Source of the DNA: Sclerurus mexicanus
Taxonomy: Eukaryota; Chordata; Aves; Passeriformes; Furnariidae
Length of the DNA stretch: 64,000 bases
Assembly (NCBI GenBank): GCA_013396755.1
Contig: VWZF01005102.1
Coordinates: 973,932-1,037,931 of the forward strand
Direction: 5' to 3'
This document shows, one piece after another, positions 39,301-52,612 of this stretch; positions within the stretch are counted from its first letter, which is position 1; the number at the start of each line of letters is the position of its first letter. A program made the position numbers and the translations under genes. The notes below the pieces were generated by a model. It was not told the origin of the DNA and made no database searches. It worked only from the letters and a program-made list of their open reading frames with translations.

Positions 39301-40577
39301 ATGATAAATGGAAGGCCAAAAGACCTCTGACCTAATACTAATTTTGTTTCTTAGGATTTGAAAAGTAGTTTGTTGTTTTTTTTTTCTTTCAAGGACTTTG
39401 TCTAGTATTACTGGCAAGTCATTTTGTGGTATTTTGGATGAAATATGCACTTCTAAAGTGTGCCCAAATGCTGCTATGAAGTCAGGTTCAGCCACACTTA
39501 AATTACTCAGTACCGCAAATAGTTCTATTGATTTTCTGGAAGATCAACAGACGTGGTTCAACAGATTGTCTGCAAGTAAAATTGTGCTTCATGTGAGTAA
39601 GGTGGTAGAAGTGCCAATAACTGAAACACTTAATCACCTTCTTTACAGATTTCAGCCAGCATGGCCATACAAACCATACAAACTTATTCCAGGACTTTAT
39701 CCACTGAAATTATAAAAATCTACCCTCCAAATCTGCTAAAAAATGTTAGCAGGTAAATGTGTTAGTTGATTATAAATCTTTATTTTAATTGAAATAGTTT
39801 TCTTGAAAAGTCTGAGGCAGAAGGCATGGGAACAAAAAAAAAAAAGAAATTTGTCTACTAGTCTTTTGTGCAATGGTGTCTGATATCCACAGAACAGGAA
39901 ATATTTAAATATCCACTAGTCTTTCCAGATCTTTTCAGCTGGAGAAAACTGTATAGAGTGTGCATCTGTATAGACAGTGCATCTGTCCAACTGCAGTTAC
40001 GAAAAAACACCACTGATATTCCACAAAGGAAAATTCCACCCAGTTCCCAAAGCTGCAACATCTGTCTCTGGTTTGGAAGGCTTGAGTTCAGGTCTTTGAT
40101 TTTCTCAGCAACAGGTTGGAAAGATTACTATGTTGGAAAGATTTTTTCAATGAGGTCTAGTCATTATGCCTTCATTTCAGTTCCTTATCTCTACTATGAA
40201 TTTAAAATGTGTCATGTAAGTACTGTAGATAAATAGGAGATTTATTGTTTGAAATGTACACACAGAGGCAGATGTGTGTGTATTTATATATATATATATA
40301 TTTATATATATATTCTCTAAATAGAAATCCTTCTGCCAGAATTATGATTCTTCTGCAGACAGTTTTCTCAATGAATGTATCTGTTTCTGCTGTGGGTTAC
40401 CCACTTGAGGCAGATGAACAGAGGAATGAGATTAATAAAAATAGTAGTGTTGAAAATCTGACTTGCAGGCTTTCAAGTGGAATCCACACCCTGGTATGTC
40501 TCAGGTCTCAGTGTGAGGAAGAGAAAACATGGGATCTACATCTGCCACCAGGTCTCTGGAGAAAGAACACAGACCTG
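36380..40577. other. Intron downstream of the RhoGAP exon
   Basis: Begins with the GTAAGT donor. The next RhoGAP coding segment (the part following FVEAIK) was searched for by eye and not found. Two adjacent plus-strand open frames of 105 and 122 codons (39398-39715 and 39868-40236) have no recognisable domain. Confidence 0.65.
40286..40313. repeat. (TA)n microsatellite
   Basis: TATATATATATATATATTTATATATATAT, preceded by a short TG run (40273-40281). Confidence 0.9.
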
Positions 40578-40897
40578 AAGGGAGCCTGCACGAAAGAGAG
40601 AGATTTACAAGGGCATGGAGTGACACGACAAGGGGCAATGGCTTCAAACTGAATGAGAGTTGTTTTAGATTAGATGTTAGGGAAAAAATCATGACTGTGA
40701 GGGTGGGGAGGCTCTGGCACTGCTTGCCAGAGAAGCTGTGGCTGCCCCATCCCTGTAAGAGGTCAAGGCCAGGTTGGATGGGGCTTAGAGCAACCTGGGC
40801 TAGTGGAAGGTGCCCTTGGCACCCCATGGCAGGGAGTTGGAACTGAATGATCTTTAATGTCCCTTCCAAACCAAACCATTGCAGGATTCTGTGATTT
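40578..40897 (+). mobile_element. CR1 LINE 3' end, about 320 bp
   Basis: This is the longest CR1 copy in the window. It begins near 'gggagcctgcacgaaaga' and 'tttacaagggcatggagtgac', passes 'ggggcaatggcttcaaactga' and 'agaagctgtggctgccccatccctg', and ends with 'aaccattgcaggattctgtgat'. It covers the very end of ORF2 and the 3' UTR in sense orientation. Open frames that cross it on either strand are repeat-derived, not genes. Confidence 0.93.
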
Positions 40898-43800
40898 GTA
40901 GGGCACCAGATCTAGTTAGCATATGTGGCTTCAGTCCTGGCAATTCCCCCAGGATCAATCTCCCCAGACACTTAGGCAAAGTAATCCCCTGTATGTGGAG
41001 TTCAGGCTTTGCAGCTCTGCCTTGGAAAGGAAGGATTTCTCTGCACCAGGAGTAGAGCCATAGGCACCTGAGGTTCTTCAAAGGGCACAATCACAACATC
41101 TGATTAGCTTATGCACCTTCAGGGATAGATGGTAACTAAATAAGGCTTTTCAGAATTTAAGTGCCTAGACACCACCTAAGGTCCACATTAGATACACATT
41201 TAATTTTTGGGTTTTTTTCAAGATCTGGATTTTTTTTTCTTTGATTTCTCTGATAGACCATTAACACTTTTTTCAAATTATTTCACACATATCCCTTCGA
41301 TATATCAATTAGGGTCTCCTAGTGCATGCTAAGCAGAATTCTCAATGTCATTCCTATCAATCCTACAATGCTATGTGTTACCCTACTGTATGGAAACTGA
41401 AGATGGTTATTTAGCATCTTACACATGATAGAGTTCTGTAACTTTTTTGGTTAGGAAATTTGTCAGATAAAATTTTATTACAGTTTCACTGGTCTGTGAC
41501 ACTGGTCTTTACTGGTCTCTTCTGACGAAATCTGCAGTGATAACATAGCAAAGCAATAAATTCTTCTTCCATGGGAGTAATAGACTTTTTTAAACCCACA
41601 AAACCTAGTCCTCTCCATGTTGGTCAGTTGTCTTCATCTCCAGTATGGCTGCCATCAATAAAAAGGGGTTTTCTGAGCTTTGGCCCTAGTCCTGCTTCAG
41701 AAAGGTGCCCCAAGAACCTGCTGCCTGTGTGGCTCGAGAAAACATGTTTGCAGAAACCCAAATCTATCTGGGCAATAATCACGCTTTGGTCTTCAGCAGA
41801 CCACAGCAAATTTTGCACTGAATAATGTAACTTTTGAGGACTTTGCACAGAAGCTGTCTGCACCAAAATCAGCAAAAAAAAACCTAAAAAAAACCTGTGT
41901 CAGGAGGCAATAAACAAATCAAGTCATCGATACATAATCAGGACTGAAGAACAGAGCTACATTGGTTGCAAATATAGTGCAGCAAGGACCTGCTCTGAAC
42001 TGCTATGCAGTGTTATGAAAATAGTAGCTGGGAAACAGAAAGGAAGTAAATACATTCATTTATTCTGACAGTCATAACATCCTCGTATCATCTTGGTGGA
42101 AAGTTACAAAAGATGTCTAAAGAGATTTTCAAAAGAAACCTCACTCGAGGCTTACAAAGAACAAGGCTCAAGGCCAACTCATCTTGGAAAGACAAGTCAG
42201 CATATTGCACTGTAAGAAATCCATGACAGTCTCTTAACATCATCACGTAATAGGTTCCTGAGAAACCAAATCTTATCAGTCTCTGGCATTATGCAAATTT
42301 CTGTCATAATCTCAATCTGTGGGCTTCGAGTCCTAATCAAACTGCCTTCAGATTCACAGTTGGCGAGCCTCCTATTGAAATTGTTTTCCTCTCCTCCATG
42401 TACTTGTCCAAGGAAGTTTTGGGGCTTGGCATGGCATCAGAAAGCCTCAATTTCATGTAAACATGGTGATTTATAAACAAATCCAAGGTCACGACAATAT
42501 ATTTTGCATAATTAATACCTTTTTTTTTCCAAATAAATATCAGAAGACATTAGAGAACAATAAAGTAATGTGAACAAAAAAAAATAGAAAAAAAGAAAAA
42601 ACAAAACCAAACTAACTGTGTAGAAACAAGAAATAAGCAAAAATTGAGGTAGTAATTTTTTAAAAGATTAAAAAAAATGAATGATTGTATGGGTAGCATA
42701 ATCTCAGGCATATCCATCCATGTAAATATACGAATATATATGTGATATATATACTCTTCCATTCACAATAACATAAATAATCATAACAGCTCATTCATAA
42801 AGTGGTACGAGGCATTTTCAGTGGAGTCTGAGTAGTATGAAATCCATTTTTGAAATATTTTTGAAATCTTAGCCAGAAAGTTGTGTGAAATTCTGATTCA
42901 AGAAGCATTAACTGATATTAGAAGAGAAAGAAAAAACCTTCACATTTTAGAAGAGATGCCAAAATGAGACAGAGACATTGGAAGAAAAGTTTTTCAATAG
43001 GAGTGAAACCAATAAGTAAATAAAAAAAATAAAACATATGCAAATATATTTCAGCTGTAACATTCCCAACCACTACAATATTCTAGTACAATCCCCACCC
43101 AGATTTGAGGCAGTAAGAAAAAATATCTCCACTGAAGATGTAAATAGAGGCTGTTGTATTTGCAATAGCAGCAAACCGGTTACTAAAGAGGTTCATTCCA
43201 GGCTTTTTGTTCTCAGGAGGTGTCAAGGAACAATACGTCCTGGTAACCTCTTAGTTCTTTTTCAATGACCTTTTCTTCACAGTTGCAAACTGTTTCTGCT
43301 CAACAGCATTTTTAAATAGATCATTTCAGGTCTGGGAGCAACTGTTTTAGGGAAAAAAATTAAATTGGAGGTCATGTCTTTGAATAGATTTTTTTGTTTT
43401 GAGGTGGAAAGTAGCCCAACTAAAGAAATTAAGAAACGTTAGGAAATAAAGGGCATTGGAAAGAAATTAGTAGGTGAGGCATTTCTTCCTATTATTTTTG
43501 CTTGGAAAGTTTTAATTAAGTTGTTGGAAAGGAATTGAAAACAAAATCTGCACCTGAAGGTTTAGCTCCTCTGCAGGGCTTTTCTCTGTGGAGGATGTTC
43601 AGGTGACACCTGCCCATAGGGAGCCTGGTCCTAGATTGGCTTTAGTTTTTATGTTTATAAACATGAACCTCTGCCTTTAAAACAAGTTATGTTGTGATAT
43701 TTACCAATCCTTTTCTTCTGATAGCACACAATCGTGTTGGACTAAAAAAGAGCACTTCACAAAGCTCTTAGATATGCACTGAAATAACATTTTAATTAGA

Positions 43801-46800
43801 TATCCTCCTTTGCGAACTTTACCTAAAACAGTGTTCCAGTGACACCATCAAATGGAAAAAATATTTAAATTATATTTAATGGACAAAATTTGCATTTTGA
43901 GGAAAAGAGGAAACTCTGAGGAACCTCACTGAAAGGGTTACACCAGTGATAAAAATTGCCTTTATATTAAAGGGACAGAAAAACTGTTTAATTTGCTCTT
44001 ATAAATATGGTGGAGGCTTTCCAATTATCATCAAAGGAAATGAAAAAGTTTTAAAAGAATCTGTACTTGGATTTTGCTGTCATGCAAAAATTTGCGTAGG
44101 AGGGACATATTCTCCCCCAGCTTAGTCTTTTTTGTTATTATAGTTATAATTTTTTTAGCATAGCAGAAATTTTATTGCGGATGCCTGGCCTGTCTCTTAA
44201 CTCATGCTAATTATATTCATAATTAAATGTTAAACAAGAATTGACTAGGCCAACTGGCTTGCACAGGTGTTTGTGATATGAATGGTTTAATGCTCCCACA
44301 ATAAATTATTGGATACAAATCTGCAGTAATCTACACGGTGAGAACCTTTTACAAGAACTTTGATGTACATGGAAGGTCCAGCATCGTGCTTTGAGGACAG
44401 GGCTTGCAAACAGCACTTACAAGGCAGTTTTATGTCAAAACTGTGACCTGTCCTCGACTGCACAAGCACAACAAGGCTAAAAGTGGGGGTGTTTTTCTGG
44501 TTTCTTACCTGCCATGGGGTGCAGGTGCTCAGAACATTAATGTTTATGGAGAGCTGGAGAAGTCATTGGCTGTTTGGAGGAAATATCATCTGACTCACTT
44601 CAGTTTGCAAAACAGCAGTTTATATTTGTAACTGATGAGAGATTAATCACTGAGGCTCCAGGAACTCTCTGTAGCTTTACCCTGAGTGCTGGTTTTCAGA
44701 GGATGGCATCAGACACTTGTAAATGGAGAAAGACATAAGTTTCAGTTTATTCCTTTTGTACTTACTTTTTGGAAATGTGTAATTTAAATTTCATCTGTGG
44801 TTAAGAGAATCTTTTAAAGGGAAAAAGCATTCGAACAGGCTGGCCAGAGAAGTGGTGGAGTCCCCATCCCTGGAGGGATTTAAAAGATGTGTAGATGTGG
44901 CACTTGGGGATATGGTTTAGTGGTGGGCTTGGCAGTGCTGGGTTGAAGGTTGGACTTAATGAACTTAGAGCTCTTTTCTGACCTAAATAACCCTGACATT
45001 CTATGAAAGAAAGGGCAGAAGAAAGAAGCAAACCAACTTGAGAGTTCATATCTGGGTTAATATAAGTGAGACTCGTGGAGAAAATCAAGCAGGACAGAAT
45101 GGTGAAAGTGAAACTGAGAAATCTGAGCAACAATACTGGGCAGAAAAGAGTTGGGGGGAAGATAGAGAAGGAGCTCTTTAGTGACTGTGACAAGATCTCT
45201 GTAACCTGGAGTGTTTGCGGGAGGCAGGGGGAGAGGAACTTCTCATGAGGGTTATCTGGAGCTCTTGACAAAGTGAGAATTGGCACTCTGGGTTCGAGGG
45301 GAAAAATGTTTCACCAGGCTTGTGAGTGAAGCTTCCACTTGGGGAAAGTAATAACAGGAGGAGACGCAGCCTATAATGCCCCAGTTACACAATTTCAGAG
45401 GTGCAAAAATGGAAGAAATGAGTGGGGGGAGAGTGGAAAGCAAAGACCAGGAAGGGAGGGAAAAGGACAACCTTCAAGAACAAGAGAAGGGGATGCTGAA
45501 AGTCATCACCCACGGTGCTGGGCTGTCTTCCTCTCTCCATACACCTTCCTACTATCTAAAAGCTGCTACGTTCCCAAGCAGGAGTAGCACCACACCTCTC
45601 TGTGTGGCAACACGTTGGATCTGAACCAGCAAAGATTAGCATGATAACATCTCGGTGTCAAAAAATAACAACTGAGTTGTTCTCTGGTCCTCATCACATG
45701 GATATTTGAAGACCTAGTGCGCTCTTTGAAGTGTACTAGACTACTACAGCTGTAGTATTCGGAGTAGGTACAACTTTCTGGAGTACTTCTGTGCATCCTA
45801 AATGATTCAAGCAACTGAGCTAGAAGAAAGTTCATAGCTGTCGCCCTCACACCTAGGACGAGGAAAAACCTTTGGATGGAAATTAAGTAAGAAAGGCCCT
45901 GGTTTCTTTCTGTACCTTTACCATCTGAGAGCAGTAATCAGTCACAAAGGGGTTACAGACATTCTTTTTTTTTTTTCTTTCTGAAAATGTTCTAGTAATG
46001 GTGTGGTATGGAGAAAGAAAGAAGAAATCAAAAGTTCTAAAAATTCCACAGAGTATGCAGGCACAGAATGAAGTCATGAATGGTCAAAAAAACATCCTCA
46101 CAGTTTACCGTAATAGCAAAAATGCAGGCTTAGACAAGGAAAATGCTGCATTTCTAAGGGGCATAAAGAAATACAGCAATACAACTAAAATAATAACAAC
46201 AGCACTATCTAAAGAATGTTCACTGATTTTCACAGAATTTCAGAGAAAAGTTAAGACACAGGTTCAAATCGGGCCCAGATTTTCCAGCTTGGAAGTCCAA
46301 GATCCCCTTCCCTGAAGGGCATCACTTGACACAGGTCTGGCTGCTCAATGTCCCTGTTTTGAGCAGGTCTGTGTCTGCCATGGAAAGTGCAATTGCAAAC
46401 TGAAATACTTGGGGGAAGTATTGATGTCTCAGAGTGAGGGTAGGCTTGTGTTCTTACCAACGCTGGGCCAGAGTTCAAAGTTAATAGGATTTATAATGTC
46501 TCTTGAGGGACACAAATTGTGAAAAAGTAGTGCTGGAAAACTGGGTAATGTGGCTGCGGAAAAGCATCCTTAGCAGCTGTATTCCACCAGCTGCACCAGA
46601 TAACAGCTAAAAGGGAAGTCAAGTAGAGTAAGAAATAGTGTGGGAATGGAAACACTGAGCAGTGCTGCACATCCTCCTCTTAAATGGGTGTCAGGGAGTG
46701 CGTGGCCCTGAGGCAAACAAGAACTCATTGAACAAAGAAAGTCACTGCACAAGAAACTCCTTGAACAGAACTTTTAAGGATGCTTTGGATGCAGAAATAT

Positions 46801-47519
46801 TTCTGCAAGCTGCCGCCTTCTGCTTATAGGACAGGTATTGACATTGAGTTGTCCACAATTTTAAAACAAAATGCAACTTCCCTTGCTTCCTGAAGAATCA
46901 ATCTGCTCCCTTTGACTCCCTTCCACATAAAATTCATCAGCCTGTTAGCCTGTGTGACTACTGTTACATTTTGTCCCCAGCACTATTGGTGGTGGTACAT
47001 CACACAGATAATCTCATCTCGTGGAGATCAGGAGCACCGTCCAATTCACCAGCAGCTCCTGCTCTGACTCATGCGCTGGTAAACAGTTTTGAGTGATAGT
47101 GTTGCACTGGGACCAAAAAATAAAAAATTACAATCCAGGCACAAAAGATTTTCACCAAGGTGAGCTTGGATGGTCCAAAATCAAACCATGTGTTAATCAC
47201 TCCTTCAAAGCAGAGCTGAAGCAACAGAAAGGTTTTAGAACCCCAAAATGTGACTGAGAACTGGGTATCTGTGTAAGCTCATGTGGAACCTGGTTTGCAG
47301 GTTGTTACGAGGAGAGCCCTGGTGAGCAAGGGAAATATTTCCCAAGCTGGCACTGCTCCCTTGTCATGTAAAGGGAAAGAGCTGCACATACAGGGGAAGA
47401 GTGAGGTGACCAGGACTAAAACCCAGCCTGGTTTGCACAGCATATCTTCTTCCCCCGCTCCTGCAGGTGACAGTCAAAGTAAAGAGGGACAAGGAGGATT
47501 TGCCCTGGTACATACACTG
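40898..47519. other. Intronic sequence
   Basis: Contains one CR1 piece at 44.8-45.0 kb. Otherwise nothing was recognised. The 161-codon minus-strand frame at 44801-45286 crosses that CR1 and is repeat-derived. Confidence 0.55.
44830..45006 (+). mobile_element. CR1 LINE 3' end, second subfamily type
   Basis: The sequence runs 'tcgaacaggctggccagagaagtggtggagtccccatccctggaggg', then 'gtgtagatgtggcacttggggatatggtttagtggtgggcttggcagtgctgggtt', and ends in 'ctaaataaccctgacattctatga'. This is the CR1 type whose tail reads 'ggttggactcgatgatcttagaggtcttttccaacc', distinct from the copy at 40578. It is in sense orientation and 5'-truncated. Confidence 0.92.
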
Positions 47520-47807
47520 TTTTTTCGCTTTTTTTCCACTGTTTTTTCTGTTTTTTCCTTTTTATTTTTCCTTTTCCTTGTCCTTCTTCCTTTCCATTTT
47601 CCCTTTTCCTTGTCCTTTTTCTTTTTCCTTTTCTGTTTCTTCTTTTTCTTTTTTCTTCTTTCTGTTTCTCCTTGTCTTCCTTTCCTTTTTCTTTTCCTTT
47701 ATTTTTCCTTTTCCCTTTACTTTCCTTTTTCTCTTCCCTTTCCCTTTTCAATGTCCTTTTCAGTTTCCTTTTCTTGTTTTTCATTTTCTCTTTTTAATTT
47801 CCTTTTC
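47520..47807. repeat. 288 bp polypyrimidine (T/C) tract
   Basis: The plus strand is almost entirely T and C, built from loosely repeated TTTTCC, TTTTTC and CTTTTCCTTG units with rare G and A. The minus strand is the matching G/A-rich tract. The long open frames here (235 codons on plus, 122 on minus) are products of this composition, reading as Phe/Ser/Leu and Lys/Glu/Arg strings, and are not genes. Confidence 0.95.
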
Positions 47808-48252
47808 AAACCATACCAAGCTGGGAGAAGCAGGGAGGCTTGCCTGGCAGGCAGGTTTATATATGCTTCTGCAGCTCCAGCTCTGGGCTATCAAGTGCCA
47901 CTTCTAGAACATCCTTTTCCTTGGCTCATGTTTGATTTGCATCTGCATCTTCACATGCAGCCAGAACTAACCTACACTCTCTGCAGCTGAGGTTGATGCT
48001 TGGTTTGCTTTATACCACAGATCAGAGCACCTGATGAGGCCACATTTGTAAGCTTAAGCATATAAGCATATTTAAAAAAAGAAAAAAAATTTCCCAGTGT
48101 GGAGATATAAATCCTCCAGAGAGAAAAATATTAAACCGTGATGAGAGTAACCACTTTAGGAGATGTTCATAGAATTTGATCCAAGATCTGTGTTTTTGCT
48201 TTGAAGCAGTAGCTGTCCTTTAGTTCAGATGGTATTTGTGAATCACTGCCTC

Positions 48253-48269
48253 AAAAAAAAAAAAAAAAA
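48253..48269. repeat. Poly-A homopolymer
   Basis: Seventeen A between 'gcctc' and 'ggggtc'. Confidence 0.9.
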
Positions 48270-51200
48270 GGGGTCTTTTGGCACATGCTTTAGGCTGATG
48301 ACAGGCAAAATGAAGTAGATTCTGTCTCAGAAATCTCCAAAAATAATCTTGGGTTTGACATAACACACCATGTCATGAAGTGATATAAGCCACATAAGCA
48401 CAAAGCAGGCTTTAAATTTAAAGAAGAATAATCCTATTTTCAGATAGGATACTTTCCATCCATTTGGATAACAAATATCTGATGCAGAATATAGGCACGT
48501 TAATGTTGAGATCCCTTAAAACCTGCAGATCCTGGTAGTTGGTGACTGTGGCAGCCTTCTTTCTACCTGTGCTGTCTAATGCTTGCTCACACTACCCCCA
48601 CACACACACATATTGAGCATGCACACATGCACTAAAGATTTCTATCTGGAAATAAAGATCTGGGCTTTTTTTTACAGTCTTTAACCCCTCAGCACCAGTG
48701 ATCCAGAGTTCCCGATGCTAAAGAGTGATGCAAAATGCATTAATGCTTAGCACTGGGAAATCCCAACTCCTGGTGCCAAGAGGTTCATAAATATAGTAAT
48801 GAAACCTCTTGACTCAAAGTGAGCCCTATTTAACAGAACAAGCATGAACAGCCTTTAGGACATTTTGCAGCTGGATTTGTTCCACTGTGTCAGAGCTGAA
48901 CCTCCATGATAGTACTTTTTAGAAACTGTGTATGGCTTAAAAAAAGAGAGAGTTTAAGGAAACCAGGCAGACACAAATTAAAAATAAATAAATCCGTGGA
49001 AAGGAAAAGTAAATAGACCACTGTATCCCATACCAGAAAAAAAGGCATCAAGATTCCCCAGTAGGAATTCAGTAACAGATGTCAAGGTCTTTGGGAAGTG
49101 TCCACCAAGCTTTATTTTGCACATGTTCCTGAACAACTAAAATGAGTACTTTGTGTGATAATTTACTAGCAAATCAGTACCAATAAATCAGAATCATGTA
49201 AGCAGTCATGTTTATTATATCCTTGTTGCTTAATATTCATGATAGTAATTTATTTTTATAGTACAGTTTCACTGTTATCTCCTCCTTTGCTGTAACTTTG
49301 AGACAAGCAAGCTGCAAAAGTAGAAGGTCAGGTAACCCTTTGAAGACTGTAAAAGTTCATTCTCTTGGAATTTGTCTGCTTAGGTTTCTTTTTTTTTCAA
49401 TGCTTTAGTGGCTCCTTAAAATATTTATTCTATCATGCCTAACCTAGCACTATTTATTTAACAAATATCACTGCAAAATGAGAGTTGCAAAGCAGTGTAT
49501 GGACAGCAACTCTATGAAGGAAGCATCCAAAATTTCTGGAACTGCACAATTGAAAGTGGTCAGGAAACCTGGTGTTGAGGTCTGTATTTTAAAAGAAACT
49601 CATGCTTTTATTTTTAAAAATTTAAATCACGCACATAGTTAAGATTTCCTAATGTTTTGCAATGGCAAAAATGCAAGAAAATTTTAGATTTTTATTTTTT
49701 TTTATGTTAAAAAGAGAAAGAAATCTAATTCTTAATTCACTAAGGTGTTTTGCTGTGTTTTCTCAGCTTGAGTGGAAGGAAATAAAATTCTCACTCCAGA
49801 CCACTTTTCACTTCAAGAGAAACACAAAGGGGTTATAATTTAAATAGAAGTCAGGACCAAACACGTAAAACTTGTTAACCAGGTTGGCAACGATAGAAAT
49901 AGGAGGTTTTATCCGTGGAACACACAGAGTACAAACCACTACAACTCCTACCTGTCACTCCTACTGCAACACCTCGTTACTGACTGAGGGAGCCTCAGTA
50001 GCATAAGAACTAGTCTTTAATTCTGCAATCAGATTTAACTGAGTAGCCCTTTTTCCTTTTTCATATGCACTTTTTTAGTAAAAAACTGGATTTCAGCTGT
50101 GCCACTTGAGGTACAAGGACCATATTGTTCCTCCAGTGCAGTCATAAAGCATGATTAAGTTTAATGAAAGGCACAAATTCAAAGGTGACCTAGATGGCAA
50201 GGTCTTCTCTATTGTCTATAAATCAGAAATCAGCAGAATTCTTGATTTTCTTTGGATTCATTTTTTAAATAGTTTTTCTGTGCTGCCGATTTGCTTCACT
50301 GTTTCACCTCAGACTGGGTTTATGCAGCGGAAGAATCATTCAATATGTCAAACTCTTCTGGTTAAAGACAGTCTATAATTACAGAATAGCCTCATTGGTA
50401 TGTCCCCTTGTCTTTCAATTAAGGATGAGCTTTTGATTAAGTTGTATTGGTTACTGCACGTAATCAATTGTTTCTCATCTAGGAACATATTTTTCATTAG
50501 ACAGGAGGTGGAGGCCACACAAAAAAATATTGCTGATCAGATGAATGAAGTCTAAACCTACCTCATCACAAAGATAACATCTAAAAATGCTTCACTTTTA
50601 TTTATGGGAAACAAAAAATATGACGAGGCTTCAAGAAATGACGAAGATAAGCAGACATAAAAGACGTTTTTATTCTAAGTGTAAACTATCATTAAATGTA
50701 TTTAGATTTATACCCTATAATTATTATGATTGTAGCAATTAATCAATCAACTGATTAACATGTAGGGTCAGCAGGACACAGTGATCTTATCTTGAAGCTT
50801 GAATTAATTAATTATTCCTTACTCTACATTATTATTTTCTACTCGTGCATGTTTTCTCAGTGTTCCTATTGACAAAATATATCTTTTTTTTTTTCTATGA
50901 TGCATTGAGTAGAGCACAGGAAGTCACTGACATGCATTTACTAATTTGCCATCAGAATTTCAAATTAATTAAAATATTTTTAAAGCATTGCATAATTTTA
51001 ACTACTTGTTATATTCTAATTACCAAGGTTCAATTAAATTGTTTTCAACGTAGCAACTTAAGAGCTCTCATCTCTTCAAGTGGAGTCAAATTCAGCGGGT
51101 GTATATTGTTGCAATGATATAATTCCATGTTCATTATCCCACAAGCCAGAGAAGTCTTTCTGAGCAGCGTGTTTGTTTACTGTCTGTGGCAGTGAGAGGA

Positions 51201-51280
51201 TTTTGTAGTTCCACAGGCAATCCTGAAGTCGGGAGTTCTTCCTGAAATTCAGCTATTGCTTTATGCAAAATTATTTTACA

Positions 51281-51347
51281 GCAGGGGGCTGGAATTAAGG
51301 GCTCTTTAAGGTGCCTTCCAACCCAAGCCATTCCAGGATTCCGTGAA
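51281..51347 (+). mobile_element. Short CR1 LINE 3' end fragment
   Basis: 'gcagggggctggaattaagggctctttaaggtgccttccaacccaagccattccaggattccgtga' is the last ~67 bp of a CR1 element in sense orientation, ending in the degenerate ATTCYRTGA tail. It is strongly 5'-truncated. Confidence 0.85.
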
Positions 51348-52588
51348 AGGCATCGCTTCCAATAACCTCTTCCTTGTGCTGAACATTTTCTCTGTCTCCT
51401 CACAGTAGAATTTGTGTCACCCTGAAGGCACTACTGGAACTCTCCCTCGCTCCAGAGGAGACAGGGTCTTATCCTTCGTGTTTGCTTCCTCCAGGTGTTA
51501 GCAGCTCCTTGCCATTCCTCTGGCACCCTCAGTCATGATTTAACTGAGCTCCTTTGTGTCTTACCACATACACTTCTGTCACAGTATTCAACATTGGGTT
51601 TTTTCACTTAGTTTTAGCGTTTGGGCTTGTCTGAGTGTCCTGACCATTTCCAGTGTCTTTCTCCTAAAAAAGGGCTGCAAAACTGGGCAGGACTCATCAG
51701 TCCAGGAGAGGTGATGCTGCTCCGCTCCCCGCCACAACCAACGATGTCACTGCAAACACTGGGACAGATTTTGCTGCTCCTCACACCCTCTTGCACCGTC
51801 GCTGTGTCCCATTTCCTCCTGGTTATCAGCCCCGTGTTTGTTTGACATCCCTGGTTCTTAAGAACTTGGTTTAGGGATTTTAATGTTTGGGGGTGTTTTC
51901 TATCTTATGTTTCCTTTTCTTTGTCTTTTATTCTCTAGTTGCTAGTTTAAAGCAAGCCTAGTAAGCCCTGGTGCTGTTGAAGAAAGACATGAGTGCTCTG
52001 TGAAACGGCATCTAATTCAGTGGGTTGTCCAAAAAAACCTTCAGATGCTCTGTGCTTGTAAACCCACATTTCTGTGCTATTATCACCTACAGAGCTACAC
52101 TCTGCTTGTGCTTTAATGAATAAGAATAGAATTGATACACAACTGCCTCTCCTCGCTTTCTGCCCCATGGACCATGGATTGGCATGGTGTGTCTGGGTCT
52201 GTTTTAGCCACTCGAAACAGGTTGCCACCACAGATGCAAAAGCATACAGGCCCTCCCTTGTCCTGTAGTATAACCACCTGTCCCATACATGTCTTGGATG
52301 CCCTAAGTCACCTTTTCGTTTTGGTTGTTGGGGTTTTTTTTCATAATGCAGGGCTGAAACACCCCCCAGCTCTGTAATCCTCCTCATTTCCTGTATTGGC
52401 ACTTCCATCACACTTCCCAAAAAGAACATTAATTCTAAGTTTGGAAGAAACTCCATAGCCATTCAGACACTCCACTTTCAGGCGGGAGAGGGGCAGGGAC
52501 CTCTCTGTATACCTCCCAAGAAATATCAGTGGCCTTTGGGAACGTCTTCCCAGAGTGCCTATTTCAGCTCTCCTGTCCTGCTGGGCCC

Positions 52589-52612
52589 TTCCTCCTCCTC
52601 CTCCTGCTCCTC
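52589..52612. repeat. (CCT)n simple repeat
   Basis: 'cttcctcctcctcctcctgctcctct': five to six CCT units with one interruption, in a C/T-rich region. Confidence 0.8.

Noticed and set aside
39398..40236. Two adjacent plus-strand frames considered as an endogenous retrovirus or CR1 ORF2 remnant
   Set aside because: No reverse transcriptase, protease, integrase or envelope motif could be seen, and no LTR pair flanks them.
40245..40652. 135-codon plus-strand open frame
   Set aside because: Begins in a TA repeat and runs into the 3' region of a CR1 element.
44801..45286. 161-codon minus-strand open frame
   Set aside because: Largely the antisense of a CR1 3' end.
47130..47165. 'acaatccaggcacaaaagattttcaccaag|gtgagc', which looks vaguely like the end of the RhoGAP exon preceding EEKLN
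   Set aside because: It lies downstream of the exon it should precede, the match is only a few residues, and an in-frame stop lies just upstream.
47283..47990. 235-codon plus-strand open frame, with a 122-codon minus-strand frame inside it
   Set aside because: Both are created by the polypyrimidine tract and read as Phe/Ser/Leu or Lys/Glu/Arg low complexity. No domain or splice context.
51947..52462. 171-codon minus-strand open frame
   Set aside because: No recognisable family, no initiation or splice context, and of a length expected occasionally by chance in 128 kb of double-strand reading.
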